Below, piece after piece: positions 45,040-56,740 of a DNA stretch of 64,000 bases (positions within the stretch are counted from its first letter, which is position 1; every line of letters begins with the position of its first letter). A program made the translations under genes and the position numbers. This DNA is from Epichloe hybrida (lineage: Eukaryota; Ascomycota; Sordariomycetes; Hypocreales; Clavicipitaceae). The notes under the pieces are model-generated. The model did no database searches, was not told the origin of the DNA, and saw only the letters and a list, made by a program, of their open reading frames with translations. Location: NCBI GenBank assembly GCA_019022495.1, contig JAFEKR010000008.1, positions 372,001-436,000 on the forward strand. Direction: 5' to 3'.

Positions 45040-45568
45040 TTGGGCGACTGCGGCTGCGGCTGCGGGGGCTGCGGGAGGCGGGACGGAGGCGGAGGGAGAG
45101 AACAGGCCGAAGCCTTGATTTCTCGAGCCGGAGTTTTTTGGGTTTGTGGAAAAAGACGGTTGTTGGTGTTTGGAGCGCTCAATTCATGCTCGGTTTGCAT
45201 TTGACCCATTTCGAGAATGAGGAATGGGTGGGACCGGGGAGCTTCCAGGTCGGCGGGATGATCTTATCGATAAAGAAGAGTGCTCCATACGCTTCTACTC
45301 AGACAAAGGTTGGGTGGAATCCATCATGTTTTCTTGAATGTTATATACGTGCGTTTCAGTCGTGACTTTAAAGAAACACAAGAACCACCAACATCTTGAA
45401 AACGCAGTTTCATCATTCCATCCTCATCCAACAATCATTTCGCACCGTCTATACACTTCCGCCACGGAGCGTCAGAATGCCGTCAAAATTCCTCCCCCCC
45501 CCGGCCCCCAAAATCACCAAAAATGTAAATATAAATATTAAAAAAATCACAGACCATCCCATCCCTAG
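45040..45568. other. Intergenic region
   Basis: PET8 promoter side and 3' end of the 109-aa gene. A C-run is at 45493-45502. No gene supported. Confidence 0.35.
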
Positions 45569-46011
45569 CTAGTCCCCCCCCGACTTATTCGACTCCCCGG
45601 CGGCCGCCGCCTTCGTCCTCTCCCGCAGCGTCGCAATGTCCTCATTCGACCGGTCCGCCCTCACGGCCTCCTCGCTGTCCGAAGCAAGCTCCGGCATCCA
45701 CTGGCCCGTGCCCTTCTTCTGCTTCTCGAGCGAGTCCTTCTTATGCTTGTCGTAGTCGACGTCTGTTTCTGCGGCGGTGTAAAAACATAGTTACCATATT
45801 GTTTCATACTTTTAAACCCTGCTGATTATTTTCAAAAGGGAATATGAAAAGAAAAAAAAGGGGGCGGGCAAGAAAACGTACGAGAAAACGACTCCTTCAG
45901 TCCGAGTTTCGAGCTCGTTGAAAGGGGGAGCCCGCGCCTGATGACGGGCAGTCTTGTGGCTGCGCGCACGCCATGCACGTGCAGGCTGATTGCGTTTCTG
46001 GCCGTGTTCAT
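45569..46011 (-). CDS. Small conserved protein, probably mitochondrial, 109 aa
   Basis: Exons complement(45882..46011) and (45569..45768) joined by a 113-nt intron with donor GTACGT and acceptor CGCAG. The first 43 residues (MNTARNAISLHVHGVRAATR, then LPVIRRGLPL) contain Arg but no acidic residue until the end, a classical mitochondrial presequence. The mature part is hydrophilic and charged: DYDKHKKDSLEKQKKGTG, WMPELASDSEEAVRAD, EDIATLRERTKAAA. The order matches small unnamed mitochondrial proteins found across filamentous ascomycetes as far as I recall. No catalytic motif is visible. The promoter just upstream has a 73-nt-period tandem duplication. Confidence 0.75.
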
Positions 46012-47968
46012 CGTTGCGGAGGGGAATTCGTTTGCCTTTTTCCGAGTGGAAAGCAGCTTTCTTTCGGGGAGTTGAGTTGAGAAAATGTTCGGTAGATCTA
46101 GATAGGAAGCTATTCCGAGTGGAAAGCAGCTTTCGTTCGGGGAATTGAGTTGAGAAAATGTTCGGTAGATGTAGATAGGAAGTAAGGTGGAAGGAAAGGG
46201 GGAGAGGATCAGACTCTAACGGAGGGACGTCACGTCCTTGCCTCCCGTCATCGACGGAGGTCGAGATGGAAAGCTTGCTCGAGCGGAGCGTAACCCTGAC
46301 GCTGACGTGACGTCACTATTGCCATGGCCTCCTCCTCGCTGCTTGTAGAACGTTGCGCACGGTTGAACGCATCATTGCCTCGCTAGTTACATAATTTTCA
46401 TGGCTCCTTCGTCAATTCACTAGAAAATCGCTACCTACGCAAATCACGACAAATCACCACCAATTAGGTAGGTACAATGCGGTATACGTGCAGGCAGACA
46501 CGTCCGTCCGTCTGTCAGTCAGTTATCAGTCACGTTGAATTGACACGGATCCAACCAATCCTTCTGTCTGAACATATCGTATATTGTCATCCCAGCTGGA
46601 CCCCTGTGGCCGCGGTATCGCAACCTCAGTAAAGAGTAACATAAAAGACCCGTTGCCCGCAAATCATGCTCGCAACCCACTCAAGTGTCCAGATCCCAGC
46701 AAATTTGCAACACCAGAGCACACGATGGCTCAAGAAATCCCAAATAACCCGACCCGCAACCCAGATCATGTCGTAGCTAAGCGCGCCGCTCAAATCACTA
46801 CCGTATGCTAAGCAAAAAGATTCATGCCCCATCCAGAGGAAACAAGATGATCCCACATCTGGCAATCGAGATCGACTCGTTTCCCATGCCAGCGTTTTAA
46901 GCTTATCGCAGCCAAAGCCCCAAATGTCGTACAATGAAATAGAACTTTCCAACAAGTGCTCCGAGGTCAGGACGAGTGAACAAAAACAGAGACGAAGCAT
47001 CAAACTCATTAAAAGATTTTGAGAAGAAAAAGAAAAAACAGAGCCGAAAACCAACATCCAGAAAGGAAAATGCGCGCAAAAAAAAAAAAAAAAAAAAAAA
47101 AAGACAAATGAGCACCCGCTAAGCCTTTGCCATCCACTGCTCCTCCAACAGGTATATTTGCATTTGTGACTTGAACAGATGCAGAGCCCGTGAATTCCCA
47201 AACGCTTTCATAGAGTGAAAGCCCCATTTCTATGCCTTCATTTGATAATTTTTTTTCCCTCTTGGTGAATTCGTCACCCCACTGCCGTTAATGTACGGCA
47301 GTACATTGTGGGTAGAATAGGAAAAGCTCGTTCGTCGCACACGCTCCCGATATTACATGAAGTATGCCGGATATATCGTCATGTAGAAGAAAGATAATAT
47401 GACAACTGCCAACCCCACGGTCGCTCCTTCGTAGTGATAAGATGAAAATGCAAAACTTCCTAATGCATGAAAAAAAACGCTTCCGTCTGTGCACATTAGC
47501 CTCGTTTTTGCGAGACGGACACTTGATTCACACGCAACGCTGGTATATCTAATGTTTAGTCAAAGGACAAAGCAGCAAAAGAAGAAGAGGTGTGACATCG
47601 CGTTCTCGAGCTGCGCAGATTTGTGGCGGTCATTGCGGACATCTGTCGCATGCAGAAATTGGCGTTTGTATGTCGAATAAAAACATGGTTGTACAGATTG
47701 TAGAGTTGAGAGTAAAGTTGTGTTGACAGGCAGCCATCAAGACCAGCCCACAAGAAGCCGCGTTAAACCCGTGTAGCCGACGCGAATGCAATACCGCTTT
47801 TTTCAGGTTCTTCATTTGTCGGTGTGCTCGCCAAGATGACGAGTCGCTCAAAAGAAAAAGAAGCAAAACAAACGGGTGTTGGTTTACACCGCATGGAAGC
47901 CGACGATAGAGGGCCCGAGCTGACGACAGGTCCATCAAGAACGCGTGACGCGAAGTCGAGGGCACAAT
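46012..47968. other. Intergenic region with promoter duplication and A-run
   Basis: Nearly 2 kb. It includes the promoter duplication at 46040-46182 and an A25 run at 47078-47102. A 191-codon minus-strand frame (46626-47201) is built partly from this run and is not supported. The rest is probably the 3' flank of the Ser-rich protein gene. Confidence 0.4.
46040..46182. repeat. Tandem duplication, period 73 nt, upstream of the 109-aa gene
   Basis: 46040-46109 and 46113-46182 match at 67 of 70 positions. Each copy carries CCGAGTGGAAAGCAGC, a TTGAGTTGAGAAAATGTTCGG-like core (shortened here to GAAAATGTTCGG) and TAGATAGGAAG. The copies sit 30-170 nt upstream of the start codon. Confidence 0.93.
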
Positions 47969-48651
47969 CTACCATCGGCGACCGAGAGTGTGCTGTATTG
48001 CGGCGGGCGACACCGAGGGGGGTGGACTAGACATGCTGGTACCCGTGGCGGGGTTGATGATAGGGATGGCATTGCGCCCGCGAGTGGCGGCGGGTTGATG
48101 TAGCTTCAAGCTCGCGTGATGGCTTTGGAAGCTGGGAGGAATGAAGGCGGCGGAAGATGAGTTGAGAGAGAACCCGGAAGCAACAGTTTGAGGTCGTTGT
48201 GTGGGAGAGGATTCGGGGGAATTGCTTGCCAGGGAAGAGCGCTCGGAAACACTGGAGATCGATACCAGCTGTACACAAAAGAACCACCAAGTCAGAGACT
48301 GCGACAACTCCTAAATGGTATTGTATGCACAGCAGACGAAGGAGAAGCTGTTCGGGAGCTGCTTCTACTACTGGCGTCACTACTTACATCGGACTCTGTC
48401 AGGAGATTGGGGCAGAACTCCAGGTCATCTTCCAGTTCAAAGGAGCGACCAGCTTCAAATTTCATGCGGAAGGCAGAAAGAGCCGCTGACTCGTTGAGAT
48501 CCTTCATGCTGCGCGCACCACGAAACTGTCTCTGGGCATTTTGTGACACCGACATGCGGGGAGCTCCTCTGCGACTGCGGTGTCCGCCGTGATTGTGCGA
48601 GACGGGCGCCGCATGCGCAACCTGCGCATTGTAATGGTAGTAGGAGGCCAT
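47969..48651 (-). CDS. Conserved Ser-rich protein of unknown function, 187 aa
   Basis: Exons complement(48388..48651) and (47969..48268), 187 aa; the 119-nt intron has donor GTAAGT and acceptor TACAG, phase 0. It begins MASYYHYNAQVAHAAP, has a basic stretch (HGGHRSRRGAPRMS), a predicted helix SMKDLNESAALSAFRMKFEAGR followed by SFELEDDLEFCPNLLTESD, then a Ser/Pro-rich disordered half. Similar short proteins occur in other Sordariomycetes to my knowledge, without a function. No signal peptide or membrane segment. The acidic FELEDDLEFCP block after a helix looks like a protein-binding motif; this is inference. Confidence 0.72.
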
Positions 48652-49860
48652 AGTATGTTTCGTGAGTTCAAATCTGAAGTGCTGTGTGTCGTTGGTCCAG
48701 CAAGGTTTCTGCAGCCCCAGATCTATTGCTTCTGATTGGGGGCGCAGTGACTCGAGTGGTAATGCACGTTAGTTTTGTTTTGCAGTGCGGGGGGCGAGGC
48801 GGCGGCTGCAGGATCGAGGCTTGATTGCTGGTGCAGAGTGTGCCAAAGCTGTCGGAGAGGCGAGGGTGATTTTAAGAGTGATCTAAGTTAGCGATGGGGC
48901 AAATAGCAAATGTGCAAGAAGAAGCAGAAGATATGAGCAGACGGGATGGGATGAGGAGGAAGAGGAGAAGAAGTGGTCCGAGTTTGTGCGTTCCGGCAGA
49001 GTATGTAATGTGTGTGTGGGTGAGAGAGAAGAGAGGAATGGGAAAGCAGGCATTTGGTAAGGCGAGGGACAAGGGAAGGCCAAGACAAGAACGAAGCCGG
49101 ACACTCTCAGGCGCGTTGGTGGAGGGTACCAAGACGTCCGGGCTGGGAATGCCTGCCAGACAGGTACCTGAGACCACAGTGTGAAGCGGAGGCAGTTGCA
49201 GCGTGTGCAACGGCATTTTCGTTGGCTGGGGATGGGAAAGACCGGGGCCCTGGGGACAGACGTTGTGAGAGGCGGCGAATGGGGGGCCGAGAAATGCAGG
49301 TGGATATCAGGTCCCACCAAATTCGCCACTAGACAGGGGCTGGGGTGGGCTGGCACACACATGCATACACACTAGTCCTGTCCTGGCACAGAGCATCCTG
49401 CAATTGTGGGGGGGGCCAGTCCCTGAGACCGTCGGTTGGACACAGTGTCTCATACAGTCCAGATGCATGCGAAGATCACGGGCGAAGACCCATGGGCACG
49501 GGCGCTGTGGCAGTCTCCTGTGAGGAACTGAGGAACAGAACAGAGGCCCTCGATCAGGGAACGGCGCTATTAGCAGCTAGGTTTCCAGCACTAGGCCTGG
49601 CACGGGATAGACAAAGCATTAACACTGGGTGCATGGAGCCATCCTCCAGGGTTCTTCAGATCATCCATGCAGTTTGCTCTTGTTTTGGGGCGAGCTGCTG
49701 AGCAGCAGTCTTCAGGGACGCGGTAGGCTGTACATACGTCCGTAGCGCAGTATGTACATGTAGTCTGCCCGCCAGCATCAGGTTCGTCGCTGCCATCAGT
49801 CTTTGTTGATGGCGTTTCGGAGGCATGAGGTCTGTGGAGAACTCGTCTGCCGTCCAGTGG

Positions 49861-49961
49861 AGTGGCAGTCTGGTCGGTCTGGTCGGTCTGGTGCGGTCTG
49901 GTCAAGCATTGATTGAACCAGGTCCACCTTGACGCTTGACGCTTGACGCTGACGCTGACGC
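49861..49961. repeat. TGGTCGGTC and TTGACGC short tandem repeats
   Basis: GTCTGGTCG units at about 49868-49905, then TTGACGC x3 passing into GACGCT x3 at 49929-49961. Confidence 0.75.
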
Positions 49962-50146
49962 CTCACTCTCTCTGCCTGCACTGCCCGGCGCCAATGCCAA
50001 CGATGCTCTCTTTTTTTCCAGACAGTGTCGCACCAGAAGCAATCCGCTGGCTGCGGCCACTGCCAGCTCCCCTTTCTAACGTTGTTTTTAGCGCTGAGAA
50101 GGGACCCGTGCGTGCTATTCTTGTGACGCAACACACCCCAGCGCCA

Positions 50147-50180
50147 TGCCTTGGGTGCCTTGGGTGCCTTGGGTGCCTTC
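50147..50180. repeat. TGCCTTGGG 10-nt tandem repeat
   Basis: Three and a half copies of TGCCTTGGGT-type units. Confidence 0.85.
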
Positions 50181-51291
50181 GGAGAGCGGTCGGTAAGATT
50201 GGCTTCCATTCCAGCCCTCACCAGCATCACTCGTTGGCAAGTTGACACTTGACTTTTTTGCCTCGAGTCCGATTGCTCCGTGCCTGATGTCAGTTGAACG
50301 TCCCTTCTTCACCTTGCTGGGGATCGGGGATGGAATCTCGTAACATGTTCTCCCATCAACGGCTCGTATGTTCCAGCCAACGCCGAAAGTACATTAGCTC
50401 GCTCGACTGGTGACTGGCCCACGAAAAAGGAGGTAATTACCCTGCAGCACCTGATACGCGATCGTGAACCAGCATCAATGATTCATTTTACATTCGGACA
50501 GAGGAAGCAGACGATGAAGTGACTTGGGGCACATTGCTCACGGCGCTCTGCGCATTTTATTCAGCGGTATTTTCGTTGTTGAGGGTTAACCCTAAGATTT
50601 ACTGCAGTCGACGACAGCCATCGTCAACCACAAAGTCGTTATGTTGTTGTTGTTGTTTGTTCTCTCCCTCTGCAGCCAGCGCGGGCCGCTCCAATGACTT
50701 GTCATTACGGATTAACAGGAGAACCAATGGAAATGCTTGTCTGTCTCTCGGCGGCTGTGTACATGTACACATTAATGACAACAGGTCAACAAGTGTGTGG
50801 AGATTAGCTCCCTTGCAATCCCAACTTGCAAAAGTGTCGAGTTCCCTTTTGCGCCAACGCCAGTCAGCTTGAGCTCCCAGCCATCTCCACCTACATACCT
50901 GGTCATTTCACCACATGTAACCGCCCGCGATAACAACAGGGGACAGGGACAGCAAGTCGTGTTATCGAGCACACGGAGTAGCAGCCTCTTCATTGGAGCT
51001 GACGATTGCAGCATGCATCATCGGGGCATTTCCTGTAATATCTCTCTTTATTTCGCACGTTTCGTCACTACCCAGTGTGAAACCGACGCCGCAAGATGCT
51101 GCCCCCCCCCAACCTTGTGAAACGCCTTGAATTTATCCAGCACACACGCAGAAACTGTGGGGAAGCTGCGATGGCAACGGATTTGGAACTTATTCAGTAC
51201 AAATGTATTATTTGTTGCGCAAAAAAAGGGTCGTTTTTGTTCCACCAATCATATTATCTCTGGCACAATTCGCATCTGTGATACTGCGTGC

Positions 51292-51611
51292 ACCAGGCTA
51301 GCAACGCCGTGGAAAACGAGGGCAAGCTCAATGATCTAGTAGAGCGAATCAAAAGCAACGAGTTCTTCAAGCCCATCTGGGATCTGGGGTAAGCTTTATG
51401 GCATGCTCAAGGCAGAGCTGGACGATGCACCCTTTTCTTGTGATTACCCTTTGAAATCCTTCGGGGGGGCTACAACGAATACATCTACTTAGGTAAAATA
51501 CCGGGCTGTAGCGCCGAGATTGTGGACCAGTATTCCCGTCGAGAAGGCTTTGGCAACCACATGGAATACGTCAAAGGGGCGCTAACTAACTTGCCGAGCT
51601 CAACGTTTTAA
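51292..51611 (+). pseudogene. Relic of the 3' end of an adenylosuccinate lyase gene
   Basis: Two separated blocks resemble the C-terminus of adenylosuccinate lyase (purine synthesis). Block 1 (51292-51392) reads HQASNAVENEGKLNDLVERI then KSNEFFKPIWDLG and a stop; the family has SHQA, NDL(I/V)ERI and FFKPIW at this place. Block 2 (about 51493-51611) reads CSAEIVDQYSRREG and ends with LTNLPSSTF and a stop, matching the GRSAEIVDQY region and tail. Between them ELDD survives near 51418, in a different frame. A GTAAGC at 51389 after DLG could be an old splice donor. The remaining roughly 430 residues of the enzyme are absent upstream, so this is a fragment. The identification is from remembered family motifs, not a search. 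Confidence 0.6.
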
Positions 51612-52184
51612 TCGAGATACCACGTCCCGGCGCAAAAGTTGTGTAGTGCCCAGCAGCTCCATTTGCCCATAGGGCGGAACTCAAACGCTATCTTGTAGAT
51701 CTTGTACTCCAACAAGACGTTTTGCCACCGCTAGCATTGAACTTTATTCTCTGGGGATATTCGCTCCCGATACGGACGATACACAGGGGTCGAGGGGTCC
51801 CCTCGTTTTACGGACCGGACGGGACAGTTTCAGATGGGGTCAGACCCCTCGCCCTCGACCATATGTACATACATACAATTAGCTGCGATAGGGATCGAGG
51901 TCTGCGGGGGACGAAAACATATGTACCATGTAACACAGAGTAAACTTGTTCATCTTTGGTATTTCGACTACGGATCAGCATGGCACACTGACGAAACCCC
52001 GCTCGCACGTCAACTCGCCGGCTTATCACGGGCGTGCCACTGAGAGCAGAGGCAGGTTGTTGGGGCAGATGGAACTTTCCTGCCACGGCCTGTCCGATGG
52101 GTCACCACACACAGTGCGACTACGATGGCGGCGCGAAGAGGTCAAGCCATACTCCGTACAATGTATGTGGCTTGATCGACTCCG

Positions 52185-52227
52185 TACATACATACATACA
52201 TACATACATACATACATACATACATAC
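52185..52227. repeat. (TACA)n microsatellite
   Basis: About eleven TACA units without interruption. Confidence 0.97.
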
Positions 52228-52513
52228 GGAGCGACAACTCATCAGTCAGTGGCGTGGCTGGCTCTCACTGCCACCCAGCTCCCATGGCCTCGTCGATTGC
52301 GCTAGAGAAAAGGCTGGTGGTATATCCAGCTGGGATGGGCAACTAGCATGGGTTTGCAAGATACGGTAAAGAAAAGAAAAGAAGAAGAAGAAAAAACTCG
52401 GATTTTGAACGTGACCTTTCCCTCGTGCGGTGCGGTGAGGATACATGTAGAGAAACGTGTTCCATCACGATGCCCGAACTTCACACGCGGTACACGTACA
52501 CCGCTCTTTGTGC

Positions 52514-52536
52514 AAAAAAAAAAAAAAAAAAAAAAA
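52514..52536. repeat. A23 homopolymer run
   Basis: Uninterrupted adenines on the plus strand; one of several 16-25-nt A-runs in this window (others at 1732, 15429, 40040 and 47078). Confidence 0.95.
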
Positions 52537-53194
52537 GGTGTGGATCGGCTTTCGCTTCGGTCGGCAACGGCGATGGAGGGAGGGGGAAGAGGCTGCAAAG
52601 AAGAACGGATGGAATCTCCAATAACAAATGATATTCTTCATCTGTTCTGCACAAGTGAATCGCCTTTTCCACCGAGAGAAAAAAGAGAGGCTGGCGAGGT
52701 GATGCGCCTGCCACCCCCCGTCCAACCTCTTCTTCATTCTCTGCAACGGGATGAGCATCACGGGATAGAGAGAAAGACCAGCTCGTGTGCTATTCTCCGG
52801 CCGAGGCTTCTTTCTTGAATGCGTGCAAAGATTGGGATTGTTGTTGGATAATGGAGCATGTCGCCACTCTGTTGTTGTACGAATTTACTTGCTTCCATCT
52901 CCCGTCATGTTTCTCATGCTTCCCGAAGCAAAGGGTACTGAAGACGGGTCGTGGTCCAGGGTAGGGTTCAACAAGAGGGGGGGGGGTTGCTGATGCTGGC
53001 TGGAGTCATGTGAATCCGCCGTCAAACACCTTTTTTTTTTGTGAACACTTTTTGTATTTTCTTTTTATATATATATATAAAAGGCTCTTTAATTATCGAG
53101 ATATCCGTTCAGAGCAATGGCACTTTACGCCGTGAATGTGTCATGATAAATTATCACCTTGTGCTTCTCAAGACAGTTCAGATATCTCCGCATC

Positions 53195-54599
53195 ATGCCC
53201 CAACACTATGCGCTCCGCACCCCGCGGACGCTCGACTACGCCCTCGTGGCCGGAGCAGCGTGCCTCTCAATATACTGGTGGTACCTACGCCCTCTGGTTT
53301 ACCAGGATAGCAGACGGTCACAGAACAGGGTGATTCGATGCAACGCCCGCGAAGCAGCGAGGTCGAGGTCCAGTGCGGTTTCGACAGGGAGCGCGGACGA
53401 GGAGACTCCCCCGTACCAGCCAGATGCATTTCCTGGCGCGAGAGACGCAGAGACGGCGTATGGAACCATCAAGGTATTCGAATGGGGGCCCGAGCATGGC
53501 GAAAAGGTGCTGCTGCTGCACGGCATCGGAACGCCGTGCGTCGCGTTGGGCGACATGGCCAGGCAGTTTGCCAGGAGGGGGTGCAGGGTGATGATGTTCG
53601 GTAAGTTTTTTGTCTCGTCCCCGACATATCTCTCGTACATATACATACGATCGTACTTCCCGTGGCAAGTTACACAAGCCCGATTCCGTGATATGAATTC
53701 TCTTTTTTTTTTTTTCGCCACATGCCCCCAAAAAACAGCTCCCGCGGTCGAACCTAACCTAACCTAACCTAATCGCGGATAAAGACCTCTTCGGGAGAGG
53801 ATACTCCGACGCCCCAGGTGACCTCCTCTACGACGACCGTCTCTACACCACGCAGATTCTCCTCGTGCTCGCTTCCTCGCCCCTCCCGTGGACCGGCACA
53901 TCTGCTTTCCACATCGTGGGCTACTCCCTCGGTGGCGCCCTCGCCGCCTCTTTCGCCGCCTACCACGCCAATGTCCTCCGCTCAGCAACCTTCATCTGTC
54001 CGGGCGGACTAATCCGTCCATCACACGTCAGCTTCAAAAGCCGCATCTTCTACTCCGAGGGGATTCTCCCATCATGGCTCCTCAGCCGGCTCGCCAAACA
54101 GAGGCTCGAGCCGAAGCCGGGCACGCCCAGTGCCGACGTGCCTGATCCAGAGGCAGCGCTGGACAAAGTTGATGGCCGTGATGCGGACGAGGTCGTCTTT
54201 GACCAGGTCCCCGTCCGTGCGGACGATGCCTCGGGACCCAAGGTCGGCCATGTGGTCAAGTGGCAATTGCGGAACAATGCGGGATTCGTCCCCGCGTACG
54301 TGAGCTCTATTCGGCACGCCCCCATCTACGGACACCACGACGGTGTGTGGAAGCTGCTGGGTGAGCAGCTCGCTTGGCGGAGGAGGGGAGATGAGAGCAG
54401 GCCGGGTCTGCCTGGCGGGAAAATCTGCTTGATATTGGCAGAGAGAGATCCAATCGTCATCAAGGAGGAGTGGATTGCAGACTCGATTGCCGTGCTGGGC
54501 GAGGATGCTGTTGATATAAGGATCATCAAGGGCGGGCATGAAATTGCCATTTCAAAGGGCAGAGAAGTTGCTGACGTTACCATGGCGAGTTGGCGATAA
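53195..54599 (+). CDS. Alpha/beta hydrolase, membrane-anchored
   Basis: Exons 53195..53600 and 53785..54599, 406 aa; the 184-nt intron has donor GTAAGT and acceptor AAAG. A hydrophobic segment near residues 14-32 (YALVAGAACLSIYWWYLRPLVY) suggests an N-terminal membrane anchor. The hydrolase core has the oxyanion-side HGIG (VLLLHGIGTPC), the DLFGRGYSD block rebuilt by splicing, the nucleophile elbow GYSLGG (Ser183), the acid in AERDPIV (Asp357) and the histidine in GGHEIA (His387), so the triad is complete. The arrangement resembles epoxide-hydrolase- and lipase-like alpha/beta proteins of unknown substrate. A cap-like insertion with an acidic loop lies at about 230-290. The intron holds four AACCT units just before the acceptor. 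Confidence 0.88.
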
Positions 54600-55002
54600 C
54601 CAGAGGATTTAGATGAGATCTATGGGCGTCGTTTAATGAGGTGGATAGACACGGATAGAAAAAAAAAAAAAAAAGAGTAACATAAGATAGGGCAGGGTTT
54701 ATTTTGCATGCTCTCTGCTGTGTTAAACCCTGAATTAAACGACGACCGCTAATGAGGTGACGCGAGAATCCTCAGAATATAGCCGAGACGACCGTCTAAA
54801 CAAAAATACCAATTGACGTCACGCCGTAACACCTTCTCGTGCCCCTTCTATCAATGCATTCCTTGATTCACACTTCCGTCATGAGTCATGCATCATCTCT
54901 GCTGGCGATTGACAATAGAAAAAAGCACCGACTTCTGGTACCAAACGAGGCGGAAATCATATCTCACAATCCGAAACCTGCAATGCGTGGCTGCAGACAT
55001 GC
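54600..55002. other. Intergenic region between convergent genes
   Basis: 400 nt; A-run at 54659-54674. No gene seen. Confidence 0.4.
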
Positions 55003-56107
55003 TTACTTATCCAAGCCACGAGCCTTGACAAAGCGGTTGATTTGCTCTCGAGTTAATTTATCATTGTACTGCTCATAGTAATCATACAATGAAATCATTT
55101 CCTGGGTGGCGTCGACCATGGCCGCAATGTCAACGCTGCTCTCTGCCAGCCACGCCGCAAAGTGCTGTACCCTGGATATCCTGGCTTCTTGCTGCTTCTC
55201 CTTACTATCAGATCCAGACGAGGCGTGTTCCAAGGCACCGCCGAGGCCACTTCGACTGTGCGCCTGGCTGAGCGCCGCTTGTGCTGCCGCGAGACCAGCA
55301 GCGGCTGCTGAGCCCGAGGCCGTCTGACCTGGTGCTGTGGAGTTGGGCCGAAGCACCAAGGCCAAGAGAATAGCCACAAGGGCAATTACGTGTGGCGCGC
55401 ATATGAGAGGTAGATTGCTATTAAACGAATCGTTGATCACGGACCGCGCGAGCTGTACGTCCTCGTCCAAGAGGGATAGTTCTGCTCGCACAGACGTCAA
55501 TGTCCGATAGGGCTGGTACACAATGAGCTGGGAGCTCATCTCGCTAATCATGTAAAATTCGCATTCTCCAATCTTGGATGTGTCGAGCCCGATAAAGTCC
55601 TGCCACAGCTGTCTTGCTTCGGTAACGATGAGGCGGATGTGCTGCGGCGCCTCTTCAATTTTGCATGCTAGATAAATGGCCGTCGTGATGACGAGGTACG
55701 GATTGGTACATCGTATGGGCACCTTGATATAGAATCGCTTGAGGTAGACTTGGGCTGTGGCCATGGCTTGTTGTCGGATACTGAGTCGTTTCGCGAGCCG
55801 CAGAAGTTCTGCGACAGGGCCATTGCTAGTTAGCAAGGGATGCTGACTTGGAAAATAAATGAACCAAGGAGAGCACACTCTGTTCTACGCAATTGGAGCA
55901 AAAAACAAATAGAAATAAACGAAAAAGACAAGACTAATGATACTCACGCTGATTAAAGTATATAGCCAGATGCCGCGGCTGGGGCAAGGGGAACATGCGG
56001 ACGAGGTCGGCATTGTCATCGTCGAGCTTCTGGCGCATCGAGGCCAGTTCGTCTTTGGAGAACAGCCAATGGCGCCTCTGCGTCGACTCCCAGTAGTTGG
56101 CCGACAT
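55003..56107 (-). CDS. SSN8: RNA polymerase II holoenzyme cyclin-like subunit (cyclin C, Ssn8)
   Basis: Exons complement(55948..56107) and (55003..55808), 321 aa; the 139-nt intron rebuilds AIYFNQQLLRLAKRLSIRQQ. The start MSANYWESTQRRHWLF is the hallmark of fungal Ssn8. The first cyclin box (about 50-150) contains ATAQVYLKRFY and NPYLVITTAIYLACKIEE; then KIGECEFYMISEMSSQLIVYQPYRTL and a second cyclin fold interrupted by an Ala/Ser/Gln-rich insertion (about residues 215-265). Cyclin C pairs with kinase Cdk8/Ssn3 in the Mediator kinase module and represses or tunes transcription. The Ala-rich insertion inside the second fold is common in filamentous fungi. Confidence 0.95.
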
Positions 56108-56740
56108 TTATTGTGGGAAAGGGCCGCAGAGGCACCTTAACTTTCCGTCGGTAATGCGAATGTGTCGTGATCAAGAGTCAGGACGGGGAACTTGGATGAA
56201 CTTGGATGAACTTGGAGGATGCCGGAGGGGCGGAGGGGAGGGGAATGGCTGCGGATGGCAGATAAGATAAGCGTCTAGCAGGTGCAACTTGTGCCAGACA
56301 GCAGGGGCGGTGCCGGATTTCCTGCCCATGGCCCATGGCCCATGCTCCAGTGCATTAATCCGTAGTGCAGGCGGCAAGATACGTATTAACAAGGACCACC
56401 AACAAACGCCAGCACCGTGAGTCCGTGACCACTGACCACCCACCAGTGCCACCACCCACCACCCACCACCCACTGGTGACCCACCAGCCGGGGCCACCAC
56501 CCAGAGCTCAGCTGCTCAGCTGCTCAGCTGCTCCTCCGACGTCACTGTGCTTCAAGGCCACCTCTTGGGATCCCTTCAATTGCCGCCTCCCATCTACGCC
56601 TCCCATCTACGCCTCAATCCAACGATGCAGAAGTGCCATCACAGAGCCCACCGAATTCATCACGCGCGAGCGACCGTATCTCTCTTTGCCAGGCTAGCCG
56701 CTGCCCGCACCACGCTGCCCGCGTCACCGATGCTGCCGAC
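56108..56740. promoter_or_regulatory. Divergent promoter between SSN8 (-) and SAL1 (+)
   Basis: 630 nt. It contains a CCACCACCCA repeat at about 56445-56475 and a CAGCTGCT 9-nt repeat at 56507-56533. The SAL1 frame is open upstream to an ATG at 56633 but without conserved text. Confidence 0.5.

Larger units (their letters stand above)
48652..51291. other. 2.6-kb gene-poor region with small repeats
   Basis: Contains purine-rich sequence at 48890-49080 and the short tandem repeats at 49861-49961 and 50147-50180. Many short frames on both strands, none with domain character. Confidence 0.4.
51612..53194. other. Gene-poor region with microsatellites
   Basis: 1.6 kb with a TACA tetranucleotide repeat, an A23 run and a TA repeat (listed below). 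No supported gene. Confidence 0.45.

Noticed and set aside
44351..45204. Two plus-strand ORFs of 255 and 188 codons
   Set aside because: They are antisense to the GC-rich PET8 carrier gene; the carrier signatures on the minus strand settle the coding strand.
46626..47201. 191-codon minus-strand ORF with a Phe run
   Set aside because: The hydrophobic stretch comes from translating the A25 run at 47078-47102; nothing else supports coding.
53751..53772. Telomere-like CCTAA repeat
   Set aside because: The unit is five bases (AACCT), not the six-base CCCTAA of fungal telomeres, and it lies in an intron of an intact gene.
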